Shown here: in pieces, positions 8,425 through 16,391 of the stretch
How the letters are laid out: every line of letters begins with the position of its first letter
Numbering within the stretch: the first letter of the stretch is position 1
NCBI GenBank assembly: GCA_014728295.1
Contig: WJLW01000013.1
Location: 1-58,401, forward strand
DNA from: Chitinivibrionales bacterium
Lineage (GTDB): Bacteria; Fibrobacterota; Chitinivibrionia; Chitinivibrionales; WJKA01
Length of the DNA stretch: 58,401 nt
Direction of reading: 5' to 3'
Notes under the pieces: generated by a model
The model's database searches: none
What the model was told of the DNA's origin: nothing
The model's input: the letters and a program-made list of their open reading frames with translations, nothing else
Translations under genes and position numbers: made by a program

Positions 8425-9732
8425 TTACCATAACAGCCTGCAAATAAGTACCGAGGCCAGAGCACCAACAGCATCCGCCGTTAATGCAGTATGCAGTGCA
8501 TGGCGTGATCTGCTGACACCTACCGCGCCAAAATACACGGCAAGGACGTAAAAAGTTGTCTCCGTCGAGCCCTGCATGGTTGAAACCACATACGAAGCGA
8601 AGCTGTCGGGAGCGGAATTAACCACCTCCGCCATGATGCCGAACGCTCCGCTGCCCGAGAGTGGTCGCATAAGCGCCATTGGCAAGGCTTCGGCAGGCAT
8701 TCCTATAAGATTGGTAAAGGGCTTGACGGCCATCTCGAGCAAATCGAATGCTCCGCTGGCCTTGAACATGCCGATTGCGACCAATATCGCTACAAGATAG
8801 GGAATGATGCGCTTTGCGGTTTCAAAACCGTCCCTGGCTCCTTCTATTGCAGTTTCGTAAACATTGACCCCTTTGAAGTAACCATACAACAACAGCGTAC
8901 CAATTATAACGGGAAGCAGCCAAAATGAATACAACTCTACTCCGAACTCGCCGGCATTGTCGCCGGTGACAATCTGATACACAATCGAGCTTGCAAATCC
9001 GAACACTGTCATCAGGGCGATTGTTTTAGCCACGGTTGACGGTGGCGTCAATGCTGGTTCATCCCGTTGCTGGCCCTGATGAGCTGGTGCTTCCGTACTT
9101 TCGTCGCTGACCGGTGCGACTGTGCCCGGTGTTTGTTTGTGCCGTGCTTCAAAAAATTTTGCAATGGTAATTGCGGTAATGGTCGAGAGGAGCGTTGCGA
9201 TAAAAGTTGTCGGAATGATGGCTGCAGGATTGGCGGCTCCGGCTGCAGCACGCACGCCAATGGCGCCGGTGGGTAAAATGGCTATGTTGGATGTGTTGAT
9301 AGCCAGAAACAGGCACATAGCATTAGTTGCCGTACCCTTTTCCGTGTTGAGTTTGTCCAGCTCCATCATTGCCTTGATGCCCAGTGGGGTTGCTGCATTT
9401 GTCAATCCGATCGCATTGGCTGCAAAATTCATGATCATTGCCGACATTGCAGGATGATCGGCCGGCACTCCCGGAAACAGTCGTACCATCACCGGCTTGA
9501 TTGCCCGGGCAATTGCATTCATTAATCCGGCGGCTTCGGCTATTTTGGTTAAACCAAGCCAGAATGCCATAATGCCGATCAAGCCGATGGCCAGGTTGAC
9601 AGAGGCCTTTGCCGAATCGAAGGATGCCATGACGGTTTCCTCCATTTTGCCGGTAAATCCTGCCACGGCAATCGCAATTAAAATCAGGTACAGCCAGATC
9701 ACATTGATCGCAGCAGGCCTTTTAGTATCCAC
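8425..9732 (-). CDS. spmAB: Fused spore maturation protein A/B (nucleoside recognition domain)
   Basis: This 435-residue integral membrane protein looks like an in-frame fusion of SpmA and SpmB. The SpmA half shows FWLGLTKIAEAAGLM, FPGVPADHPAMSAMIMN and the conserved NAIGLTNAATPLGIKAM. The SpmB half shows LLPVIIGTLLLYGYFKGVNVYE and RPLSGSGAFGIMAEV with PDSFASYVVSTMQGSTETTFY. The fused form is common in non-sporulating Gram-negative bacteria; its transport role there is not established, so no sporulation function is implied. I chose the GTG at 9732 because GGAAGG lies seven bases upstream and the upstream extension has no family match. Many membrane segments separate the two gate domains, with a hydrophilic linker near residues 210-240. 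Confidence 0.87.
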   Translation of the reverse strand: MDTKRPAAINVIWLYLILIAIAVAGFTGKMEETVMASFDSAKASVNLAIGLIGIMAFWLGLTKIAEAAGLMNAIARAIKPVMVRLFPGVPADHPAMSAMIMNFAANAIGLTNAATPLGIKAMMELDKLNTEKGTATNAMCLFLAINTSNIAILPTGAIGVRAAAGAANPAAIIPTTFIATLLSTITAITIAKFFEARHKQTPGTVAPVSDESTEAPAHQGQQRDEPALTPPSTVAKTIALMTVFGFASSIVYQIVTGDNAGEFGVELYSFWLLPVIIGTLLLYGYFKGVNVYETAIEGARDGFETAKRIIPYLVAILVAIGMFKASGAFDLLEMAVKPFTNLIGMPAEALPMALMRPLSGSGAFGIMAEVVNSAPDSFASYVVSTMQGSTETTFYVLAVYFGAVGVSRSRHALHTALTADAVGALASVLICRLLW

Positions 9733-9873
9733 GGCACATCCTTCCGTAACAAATTCTGTCTCCAAATCGTCCAGTAAATATAACACACTGCGCGTCAGCC
9801 ATCACCGATGAGAAGCTCTGCGTCCGGCAAGCAATATTCAGCGAATCGTATTTTACAAAAAAGGACTACGATC

Positions 9874-11658
9874 ATGAAAAAAATGCTCCTGGTTATAACG
9901 GTCATTGTCGCTGCGGTATTTACGCTGCTGCTTGTCATTCGCAGTATCAATCGCTCGAATGCGGGGGTTACTATTGTTGAGCAAAGTAAGCTTGATGATA
10001 TCATTCCCCGGCTTTCGAGTCAGGGATATGATCTCGTCAAGATACTCGGCTTTGCCCTGCAGCATCACGAGCGTGAAGTACGCATGCGCGCTGCCTGGGC
10101 GCTGGGCGAGACGGGTGATCCCCGGGCGATCAAACACCTGGCTCCCGCGCTTATTGACTTCAGCGAGTTGGTCCAAAGTGCGGCCGAAAAGGCGGTAATT
10201 AAAATCGGGCCGCAAGCGGTGCCTGCATTGATTGATTTGGTTCATACGCGCGGCAAGTCGGTAAACAGCGAGCGCTTTGCGCGGGTAGTTGCGGCTATGG
10301 GCGATGAATCTACTTTACCGCCGCTGCAAGAAATGCTCGAGTCCGGTTCTGATTTGTCGAAAGGATATGCCGCCCGTGCACTGGGTGCATTGGGAGACAA
10401 GCGTGCTACAGGGATGCTCATCAAAGCTGTTGTCGATGATTCAACGTTTGCGGCGCAAATGGCAGTGCAGGCCCTGGGGCAGTTGCGTGCCGAAGAAGCC
10501 GTTGCGGCGCTCACGCCATTGGTCACCGATGGAACAAAGTCCCTGCGCATCGAAGCAATCCGTGCGCTCGGGGCGATTGGCAGTAAAGCATCGGTGGCGG
10601 CTCTCATTTCGGCGCTGCATTCGAGCGAGCGTGAGATTGTGCGCGCTGTCGTCAAAGCACTGGGAAAAATTGGCGATCCGGCGGCCTTGCGGCCGCTTTT
10701 CTCACTTATTAAAAGCCGACACCCTGTAACGGGTGAGTATACAGATGATATTGATTCGGCGTTGATCCATATTGGCATACGTAATATCGACTCACTCGCG
10801 GTGCACGGCAGCGATTTAGACTATCGTGTTCGTCGATATGTCATGCTTCTCGCCGGGTACAGCGGCAACCTTGCCGCTGTGCCGTTGCTGAAAAAGGGCG
10901 TAGCCGATCCACATCCGCTCGTGCGAAAGCAGGCTATTCGTTCGCTGGCATCATATCCCACCACCTCTGTCGCTGCAGTGTTGCGGGATGCGCTGCATGA
11001 CACCAACATAGACATTCGAAGCGAAGCAATCCGAACGCTGGGTCATTCCGGCGATCGGGCCAGTATCCCCGAACTGCTGCGGATAGTTCGCAGCGGTTAT
11101 GCGAACGGAGCGGCTTCATTGCAGGCAATCGCTCCCTGGCAAGCGGCGGCAATCGCCCTGGGCCATATGAAAGTAACCAAAGCTGTTCCGCTGCTCATTG
11201 AAGCGTTGAGCACTCAAGCCGCTCCCCGTCCGATTCGCTGCAGCGCAGCTTTGGCACTGGGTGAAATTGGAGATAAGCGCGCGCTTGCCGAACTTACATC
11301 CACCGTACTGGAACATGCTCCCCGGCACAATATTGAAAAAGTCATTCGATGGGATGTGCGCGGTTACGCAGCAGCAGCATTGGGCGGGATGAAAGCGCCT
11401 ACGGTTCCCGCAACGCTGATTAAAGCATTGCAACGGTCCGATCCCGGTGATATTGATTTTCGAATCGATCTCGTAAAGTCTTTGAGTATGCAGCACAGCA
11501 AAGAATCCGTGCCGGTGCTGATTCCCCTGCTTAATCATCCCGATCAGCAGCTCGTTGCAGAAACTAAAATAGCCTTGCGCTCGATCTCCGGCAGGAATTT
11601 CGGTGATGATGTTGCTGCCTGGCAGTCGTGGTGGAAGCAGCTCGCCGATAACTCCTGA
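9874..11658 (+). CDS. Membrane-anchored HEAT-repeat protein
   Basis: This 594-residue protein starts at the ATG at 9874, preceded by AAGGA. Its N-terminus (KKMLLVITVIVAAVFTLLLV) is a single uncleaved anchor or signal. Almost all the rest is HEAT/PBS-lyase-type repeats of about 30 residues, recognisable by recurring segments such as MRAAWALGETGDPRAIKHL, ALGALGDKRATGMLIKAV, IRALGAIGSKASVAALISAL and RTLGHSGDRASIPELLRIV. I count at least a dozen. Such solenoids are protein-binding scaffolds; no enzyme motif is seen and no partner is suggested by the neighbours. A weak hairpin with a T run (AGGC-TGAA-GCCT then ATTTTTC, 11722-11739) follows downstream. Confidence 0.85.
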   Translation: MKKMLLVITVIVAAVFTLLLVIRSINRSNAGVTIVEQSKLDDIIPRLSSQGYDLVKILGFALQHHEREVRMRAAWALGETGDPRAIKHLAPALIDFSELVQSAAEKAVIKIGPQAVPALIDLVHTRGKSVNSERFARVVAAMGDESTLPPLQEMLESGSDLSKGYAARALGALGDKRATGMLIKAVVDDSTFAAQMAVQALGQLRAEEAVAALTPLVTDGTKSLRIEAIRALGAIGSKASVAALISALHSSEREIVRAVVKALGKIGDPAALRPLFSLIKSRHPVTGEYTDDIDSALIHIGIRNIDSLAVHGSDLDYRVRRYVMLLAGYSGNLAAVPLLKKGVADPHPLVRKQAIRSLASYPTTSVAAVLRDALHDTNIDIRSEAIRTLGHSGDRASIPELLRIVRSGYANGAASLQAIAPWQAAAIALGHMKVTKAVPLLIEALSTQAAPRPIRCSAALALGEIGDKRALAELTSTVLEHAPRHNIEKVIRWDVRGYAAAALGGMKAPTVPATLIKALQRSDPGDIDFRIDLVKSLSMQHSKESVPVLIPLLNHPDQQLVAETKIALRSISGRNFGDDVAAWQSWWKQLADNS

Positions 11659-11694
11659 ATCGCTCTTTCAATTCGGGGCTTACCCTGTTTCAAG

Positions 11695-11718
11695 CGTTAT
11701 GCTCATTTTTGCATATCG
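11695..11718. promoter_or_regulatory. ModE-like operator overlapping a predicted tup promoter
   Basis: CGTTATGC (11695-11702) and GCATATCG (11711-11718) form an inverted repeat with 7 of 8 matching positions around an 8-base spacer, the layout of ModE operators (CGnTAT...ATAnCG). The right arm overlaps a possible -35 box TTGCAT (11709-11714), which is followed after 17 bases by a weak -10 box CTATTT (11732-11737). A ModE-like gene lies in the operon downstream, so autoregulation is inferred. Confidence 0.5.
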
Positions 11719-11784
11719 AGAAGGCTGAAGCCTATTTTTCTTAGGTCATATGTTTATTCAATGCCATTTATGGAGTATGGTGAA

Positions 11785-12630
11785 ATGTGCGTTCGTAGCT
11801 TACCGGGTTCGATGAATTTATTCCTGTCGGTACTCTTGTTCTTCATTGCCGGTGTGAAGTGCGCCGAAGCAAAGAATGCGGCAATAATCAAAATGGCCAC
11901 AACCACCAGCACAGAGAATTCCGGTTTGCTGGATGTACTCCTGCCCGAATTCAAAAAACAAACCGGCATAAAGGTTCGCACGATTGCCGTTGGCACGGGG
12001 AAAGCGCTGCAGCATGGCCGCAACGGGGATGTTGATGTCGTATTCGTACATGCCCGTCGGGCCGAGGACGCCTTTGTTAACAAGGGCTTTGGAATCTATC
12101 GCCATGATGTTATGTTTAATGATTTCGTAATTGTCGGCCCACGCAGCGATCCAGCCGGTATCGATGGTATGAAGGATGCGGTGGCCGCATTGAAAAAGAT
12201 ACGATCTACCGGTTCAGGATTCGTCTCGCGCGGCGATGAATCCGGCACGCATAAAAAAGAGCAAAGCATTTGGCGCAAAGCAGGAGTCGCACCTGACTGG
12301 AAATTATTCCTGGCCGCTGGTCAGGGCATGGGTGCGGTACTAATGATTGCACACGAAAAACAGGCCTACACCTTGACAGACCGGGGAACTTTTATTGCAT
12401 TCGAGGAGAAAATTGGCCCTGAAATTCTCTGCGAAGGCGATACGCTGCTGCATAATCCGTATGGCGTTATTGCCGTTAATCCGGAAAAACACGTTCATGT
12501 CAATATAGCGCAGGCCCGGACATTTATCGACTGGCTGTTGTCCGAGGCAGGTCAGCAAATTATCGGCAATTTCCGCTTGCGCGGCAAACAGCTTTTTTAC
12601 CCGGCCGCAGCCTCACCCACACGTCAATGA
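11785..12630 (+). CDS. tupA: Tungstate ABC transporter, substrate-binding protein
   Basis: This 281-residue periplasmic protein has a signal peptide (FLSVLLFFIAGVKCAEA) and the TupA fingerprint MATTTSTENSGLLDVLLPEF. This is followed by IAVGTGKALQHGRNGDVDVV and later GDESGTHKKEQSIW, the oxyanion-binding segments. TupA proteins bind tungstate with very high selectivity over molybdate; WtpA and ModA look different. I chose the ATG at 11785 because GGAG at 11772 is nine bases upstream. The stop overlaps the permease start by four bases (ATGA). The operon continues with tupB, tupC and molybdopterin-related genes, which supports tungsten uptake for a pterin cofactor. Confidence 0.92.
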   Translation: MCVRSLPGSMNLFLSVLLFFIAGVKCAEAKNAAIIKMATTTSTENSGLLDVLLPEFKKQTGIKVRTIAVGTGKALQHGRNGDVDVVFVHARRAEDAFVNKGFGIYRHDVMFNDFVIVGPRSDPAGIDGMKDAVAALKKIRSTGSGFVSRGDESGTHKKEQSIWRKAGVAPDWKLFLAAGQGMGAVLMIAHEKQAYTLTDRGTFIAFEEKIGPEILCEGDTLLHNPYGVIAVNPEKHVHVNIAQARTFIDWLLSEAGQQIIGNFRLRGKQLFYPAAASPTRQ

Positions 12631-13283
12631 ATCCCTTAACATCCGCAATTATTGTCTCCCTTAAAACGTCGATGATCTCAACGATGCTGTGCGCCCTGAT
12701 CGCTCTGCCCGTTGCAGTCGTGATCGCGCAGAATTCGTTCAAGGGGAAAGAATTACTCATTATCGTTCTGCAAACCTTGCTGGCAATCCCCACTGTCGTG
12801 GTCGGCTTGACGGTGTATGCGCTCATTTGTCGAGGAGCTGCGCTGGGGAGTCTGGGTTTGCTTTTCACGCAAACGGCAATTGTCATTGGTCAATGTTTGC
12901 TGGCGCTGCCGATAATGATCATGTATGCATATAACGCAATTGCGGCTCTCTGCAAAGAGGTCTCCGATACGGCCCGCACACTGGGAGCAAGCGGCTTGCA
13001 AACCGGGGCGCTTGTCCTCTCCGAAGCCAGGCACGGCATCCTGGCCGCCATAGCCGCCACTTTCGGAAGACTCATTGGGGAAGTTGGTGTGTCGATGATG
13101 CTTGGCGGCAACATAGCCGGATACACGCGCACGATGACGACTTCGATTGCGCTCGAGACATCAAAAGGAGAATTCGTGCTCGGCCTTCAGTTGGGCGGAA
13201 TATTGCTTGCAATAGCGCTTGGCGTTAATATTTGCCTGCGACGCCTGCTCATCCTGCAAAGAAGGGCCGCAGAAAGGGTATGA
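12627..13283 (+). CDS. tupB: Tungstate ABC transporter, permease
   Basis: This 218-residue inner-membrane protein has about five to six hydrophobic helices and the binding-protein-dependent permease loop ARTLGASGLQTGALVLSEAR, which contacts the ATPase. IPTVVVGLTVYALICRGAAL and EVGVSMMLGGNIAGYTRTMT are typical of TupB. It forms the channel through which tungstate delivered by TupA crosses the membrane. Both ends overlap neighbouring genes (tupA by four bases; tupC starts at its stop), so expression is coupled. Confidence 0.92.
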   Translation: MNPLTSAIIVSLKTSMISTMLCALIALPVAVVIAQNSFKGKELLIIVLQTLLAIPTVVVGLTVYALICRGAALGSLGLLFTQTAIVIGQCLLALPIMIMYAYNAIAALCKEVSDTARTLGASGLQTGALVLSEARHGILAAIAATFGRLIGEVGVSMMLGGNIAGYTRTMTTSIALETSKGEFVLGLQLGGILLAIALGVNICLRRLLILQRRAAERV

Positions 13284-14248
13284 TGACAATCACCAATCTT
13301 AAGAAGTGCTTCGAGCATGTCGTTGCGCTCGATATTGATACGCTTAACCTGGCGCAAGGCATGATTCACGCAATTATCGGTCATAACGGCAGCGGCAAAA
13401 CCACATTGATACGCATTCTGAGTGGCCTTGACAAAGCGTCATCAGGACAATTTACCTGCAGCGCTGGTATGAAGCCGATAGCCGTTTGTCTCCAGAAGCC
13501 CTATCTTTTTTACGGTACCGTCGAACAGAATGTGCGCTTGGGTATCGCACTGCGCAAGGAAAGAGCGGATGAACGGCGCATAAAAAGTATCGTGAAGCGA
13601 TTGCGTATCGCGCACCTGATGAGCAGGCCCGCCAAGCTGCTGTCGGCCGGGGAGATGCAGCGCGTGTCGTTGGCGAGAGCCCTGGCGCTCGAACCTGCTG
13701 CATTGCTGCTTGATGAACCGACCGCAAATCTTGATCCGGAATCCCGACAGGCCATCGAGCGTGAATTGTTTTGCCAGAAGGCCGGGGGGGTTACCTGCAT
13801 TTTGACCACGCATCAAATCGATCTGGCTCATCGTCTAGGCGACACAATCACACGGCTCGAAAGCGGCCGCAAAATCTCCGGAGATCTCTGCACGATTCTG
13901 GCTGTTGCTATCACCTGCCGGGACAGCACGTATGTAGCGGATTATCGGGGGACACGCATATTTCTCACCGCTTCGCAAACCGGAAAAGCCCGCATAGCGA
14001 TTGCGGCAAAAGATGTCGTTATTTCGCAAAGTGCGTTTGATTCGAGCATGCTCAATCAAATGCGGGGAGTGATTAAGTCAATCTGCCAACGGGGATCAGT
14101 CATTGAAGTAGAGGTTGACATTGGATTTGACCTACTGGCTGCCATAACAGAACAGTCGCTCTGCAGATTGAATTTAGTGGTCGGCACTACTGTGTATATT
14201 TCATTTAAAGCCGCGTCGGTAGAAATACTGTCGTGGCTTGATTTTTAA
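13283..14248 (+). CDS. tupC: Tungstate ABC transporter, ATPase with Mop-like domain
   Basis: This 321-residue ABC ATPase powers tungstate import. It shows Walker A GHNGSGKTT, a Q-loop (VCLQKPYLF), the signature LSAGEMQRVSLARAL, Walker B ALLLDEPTANLD and the switch histidine in TTHQ. After residue about 215 comes an extra domain ending with RGVIKSICQRGSVIEVEVDI, which resembles a TOBE/Mop oxyanion-binding module. In related transporters such a module senses intracellular oxyanion and inhibits transport. Of two overlapping ATGs (13280 and 13283) I prefer the second, because AAAGGG ends four bases upstream of it and only one base upstream of the first. Confidence 0.92.
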   Translation: MTITNLKKCFEHVVALDIDTLNLAQGMIHAIIGHNGSGKTTLIRILSGLDKASSGQFTCSAGMKPIAVCLQKPYLFYGTVEQNVRLGIALRKERADERRIKSIVKRLRIAHLMSRPAKLLSAGEMQRVSLARALALEPAALLLDEPTANLDPESRQAIERELFCQKAGGVTCILTTHQIDLAHRLGDTITRLESGRKISGDLCTILAVAITCRDSTYVADYRGTRIFLTASQTGKARIAIAAKDVVISQSAFDSSMLNQMRGVIKSICQRGSVIEVEVDIGFDLLAAITEQSLCRLNLVVGTTVYISFKAASVEILSWLDF

Positions 14249-14271
14249 AAAACGTTTCAAAGGAGATCCCT

Positions 14272-14460
14272 ATGCAGGATGCGGAACTGAAAAAAGTAAT
14301 CGAAGAAAAATCCTACGCTCGAGACGGCAAAACAAAGCTTGATTGTGCATCAGCGTTCAGTATCGCCAAACAGCATCGTGTTGCCCTCGCAGACATAACC
14401 AGAATGTGCAACCAGAACAATATTCGCATTTCCAAATGTCAATTGGGATGTTTTGCCTGA
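14272..14460 (+). CDS. Small conserved protein ending in CQLGCF, molybdopterin-linked
   Basis: This 62-residue protein has a textbook ribosome binding site (AAAGGAGAT seven bases before the ATG). A helical body (LDCASAFSIAKQHRVALADI) resembles a small helix-turn-helix. The C-terminus KCQLGCFA contains a CxxxC pair that could bind a metal. I recall similar short proteins with a CQLGCF end near molybdenum/tungsten genes in delta-proteobacteria and clostridia, but no function is known to me. It lies between tupC and the ModE-like gene, with one base to the latter. A role as a metal chaperone or co-regulator is speculation. Confidence 0.75.
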   Translation: MQDAELKKVIEEKSYARDGKTKLDCASAFSIAKQHRVALADITRMCNQNNIRISKCQLGCFA

Positions 14461-14461
14461 T

Positions 14462-14821
14462 ATGATAAAGCCCAACTGCAAACTCTATATTTCCACCGAA
14501 CAGGACAAAGGCGCCTTTGGCGACGGCAAATACTTGTTGCTCAAGGCGGTAAAGCAACACAGATCAATTCAACTGGCGGCGCAATCGCTGGGGCGTGCCT
14601 ATCGTAAAGCCTGGGGGGATATCAAGCGAGCCGAACAAGGCCTGGGACGCAGGCTGGTGACAACCTCACGCGGCGGCAGCACCGGCGGGGAGTCTGCATT
14701 GACCGAATTTGGCGATGCTCTTTTGACGGCGTGGGAACACTACCAGAGCGAGGTGCGCAACGACGTCAACGCTTTGTTTTCTAAGCATCTGCGCTCGACA
14801 TTCCAGGATGAGAGGCAATGA
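14462..14821 (+). CDS. modE: ModE-like winged-helix regulator, DNA-binding domain only
   Basis: This 119-residue protein matches the N-terminal domain of ModE: LYISTEQDKGAFGDGKYLLL, then a LysR-type helix-turn-helix (SIQLAAQSLGRAYRKAWGDI) and RLVTTSRGGSTGGESALTEF, the wing region shared by ModE-type regulators. It lacks the C-terminal Mop/TOBE domains that bind molybdate in full-length ModE, so it either senses nothing itself or takes its signal from a partner, possibly the adjacent small protein. An ATG at 14462 follows the preceding stop; a TTG at 14453 is an alternative. The stop overlaps moaA by four bases. A ModE-like operator precedes the operon at 11695-11718. Confidence 0.85.
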   Translation: MIKPNCKLYISTEQDKGAFGDGKYLLLKAVKQHRSIQLAAQSLGRAYRKAWGDIKRAEQGLGRRLVTTSRGGSTGGESALTEFGDALLTAWEHYQSEVRNDVNALFSKHLRSTFQDERQ

Positions 14822-15636
14822 GGGAACTGGTTGATAAATTCGGCAGAGCGATCACGTATTTGCGCATTTCGGTGACCGACAAATGCAATTATCGCTGTAC
14901 ATACTGTATGCCGGCCTGCGGCATCGAACACAAACCGCATGCGCAAATCCTGCGCTACGAAGAAATTGCTCAAATCGTGCGTGTGGCTGTTCTGTTGGGC
15001 ATAAGCAAGGTCCGCTTGACCGGCGGAGAGCCTTTGGTCAAGCGCAACATCGAGCACCTGGTCGGGTTGGTGGCCGACACGCCCGGAATTGGTGATGTTG
15101 CCATGACGACGAATGCTTCGTTATTGACAGGTGAGGTGGCCCGGGCGCTCACGGACGCCGGATTGCAGCGCGTCAACATCAGTCTCGACACACTCGATCC
15201 GGAACGTTTTCGCACGCTAACGCGTGGCGGTGATATCCGGCACGTTTTTCGGGGGATTGATGCTGCGATATACGCCGGACTGGCGCCGGTCAAAGTAAAT
15301 ATGATTGTCTTTGATGATACGCCCGCCGAAGAAGTCGACAGAATGCGGCAGTTTTGCACTGGTAAAGGTGCCCGTTTGCAGACAATTCGTCATTTTACCC
15401 TGAGCGACCGGCAATTGCAGCCGGGGCCGCTTGCAACCGATCGTCCCCTGCCGTGTGAAGAGTGTAATCGGCTGCGTCTGACGGCCGACGGTTACGTCAA
15501 ACCGTGTTTGCATTCGGATAAAGAGATTAAAGTTAATATGCAAAATATATCGGGCAGTATTCTTGAAGCTGTTAACGAGCGAATTAAAAGCGGTGTTTCC
15601 TGCAGTTCACGGGTGATGAGCCAAATTGGGGGGTAG
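14818..15636 (+). CDS. moaA: GTP 3',8-cyclase MoaA, short form
   Basis: This 272-residue radical SAM enzyme makes 3',8-cyclo-7,8-dihydro-GTP, the first step of molybdopterin synthesis. The N-terminal [4Fe-4S] motif is TDKCNYRCTYCMP, followed by LTGGEPLVKRNI and NISLDTLDPERF. The C-terminal cluster motif is CEECNRLRLTADGYVKPC, which includes the two arginines that hold GTP, and the protein ends in SQIGG, the essential GG tail. MoaA is usually about 320-340 residues; here some 50-60 residues between the barrel and the second cluster are missing while every catalytic motif survives, so this is a compact variant. It is the last gene of the tup operon and is convergent with plsC 17 bases away. Confidence 0.9.
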   Translation: MRELVDKFGRAITYLRISVTDKCNYRCTYCMPACGIEHKPHAQILRYEEIAQIVRVAVLLGISKVRLTGGEPLVKRNIEHLVGLVADTPGIGDVAMTTNASLLTGEVARALTDAGLQRVNISLDTLDPERFRTLTRGGDIRHVFRGIDAAIYAGLAPVKVNMIVFDDTPAEEVDRMRQFCTGKGARLQTIRHFTLSDRQLQPGPLATDRPLPCEECNRLRLTADGYVKPCLHSDKEIKVNMQNISGSILEAVNERIKSGVSCSSRVMSQIGG

Positions 15637-15645
15637 AAGGCAGAC

Positions 15646-15663
15646 GTCGGAATTCAAGCCGAC
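15646..15663. terminator. Possible bidirectional hairpin between moaA and plsC
   Basis: GTCGG (15646-15650) and CCGAC (15659-15663) form a short stem between the two convergent genes, overlapping the plsC stop codon. There is no T tract on either side, so intrinsic termination is doubtful. Confidence 0.25.
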
Positions 15664-16391
15664 ATCTCCACTATTTTCTCACGAACATTGCGCATCAGCA
15701 TCTCCTTGTCACCCCGGCCCATACCGCTTACGTCAATTGGATTTCCAATACGAACGGCTACCCTGCCTGGATGAATTGTATATGATTTTTTCGACAAAAC
15801 GCTTCGGGTGCCGATTATGGCGACCGGTACGACGGTTAAACCCGATTCAATTGCAAGTGAAAAGCCGCCGCGTTTGAAGCCCCCGATATCACCGGTTTCA
15901 CTGCGCGTGCCTTCAGGAAACAGAACTACCGAAATGTCTTCCTCTTGCAGACGTTGCGCGGCTTTGGCAAGAGATACTCTTCCTTTGCGCGCACTGCTGC
16001 GATCGATGCTGACATTACCGATCATGTATACACCCCAACCGAAAACCGGAATTAAGAATAATTCTTTTTTAGCAATAAATGTCAGGTGAATATGTGAGAG
16101 CACGCTCATTAATACAGGAATATCCAGGTGGCTCTGGTGATTGGAGACAATTATGAATTTGCTGCTGTGCTTAATTTTATCAAGTCCGTCGATTGATACT
16201 TTGACGCCGCACAGTGCCAGCAATTGACGACTCCATAATCGGGCGATGACCATGCCTGCTTTGCGAGAGAAAATGCTGAGAAGAATGGCCATGATTGCAT
16301 AAATGGTTGTGCTGACAATTATCCAAGGTATTCCAAAAATCGTATGAAATGCTATGCGTGCACCTGCTATGCCGCCGTTTTGCTGAGCCAC
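15654..16391 (-). CDS. plsC: 1-acyl-sn-glycerol-3-phosphate acyltransferase PlsC
   Basis: This 245-residue membrane enzyme converts lysophosphatidic acid to phosphatidic acid in phospholipid synthesis. Its N-terminus holds two hydrophobic segments (IPWIIVSTTIYAIMAILLSI). The acyltransferase motifs follow in order: NHQSHLD near residue 83 (catalytic HxxxxD), then GNVSIDRSSARKGR, LFPEGTRSETGDIGGFKRGG and VPVAIIGT. Length is normal. Its start overlaps the dnaE 3' end by 25 bases, so it is probably translated from the dnaE message. Confidence 0.93.
   Translation of the reverse strand: MAQQNGGIAGARIAFHTIFGIPWIIVSTTIYAIMAILLSIFSRKAGMVIARLWSRQLLALCGVKVSIDGLDKIKHSSKFIIVSNHQSHLDIPVLMSVLSHIHLTFIAKKELFLIPVFGWGVYMIGNVSIDRSSARKGRVSLAKAAQRLQEEDISVVLFPEGTRSETGDIGGFKRGGFSLAIESGLTVVPVAIIGTRSVLSKKSYTIHPGRVAVRIGNPIDVSGMGRGDKEMLMRNVREKIVEMSA

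Noticed and set aside
11659..11784. Molybdenum-cofactor riboswitch upstream of tupA
   Set aside because: The leader is too short and lacks the multi-stem layout of that RNA. The inverted repeat is better explained as a ModE-like operator.
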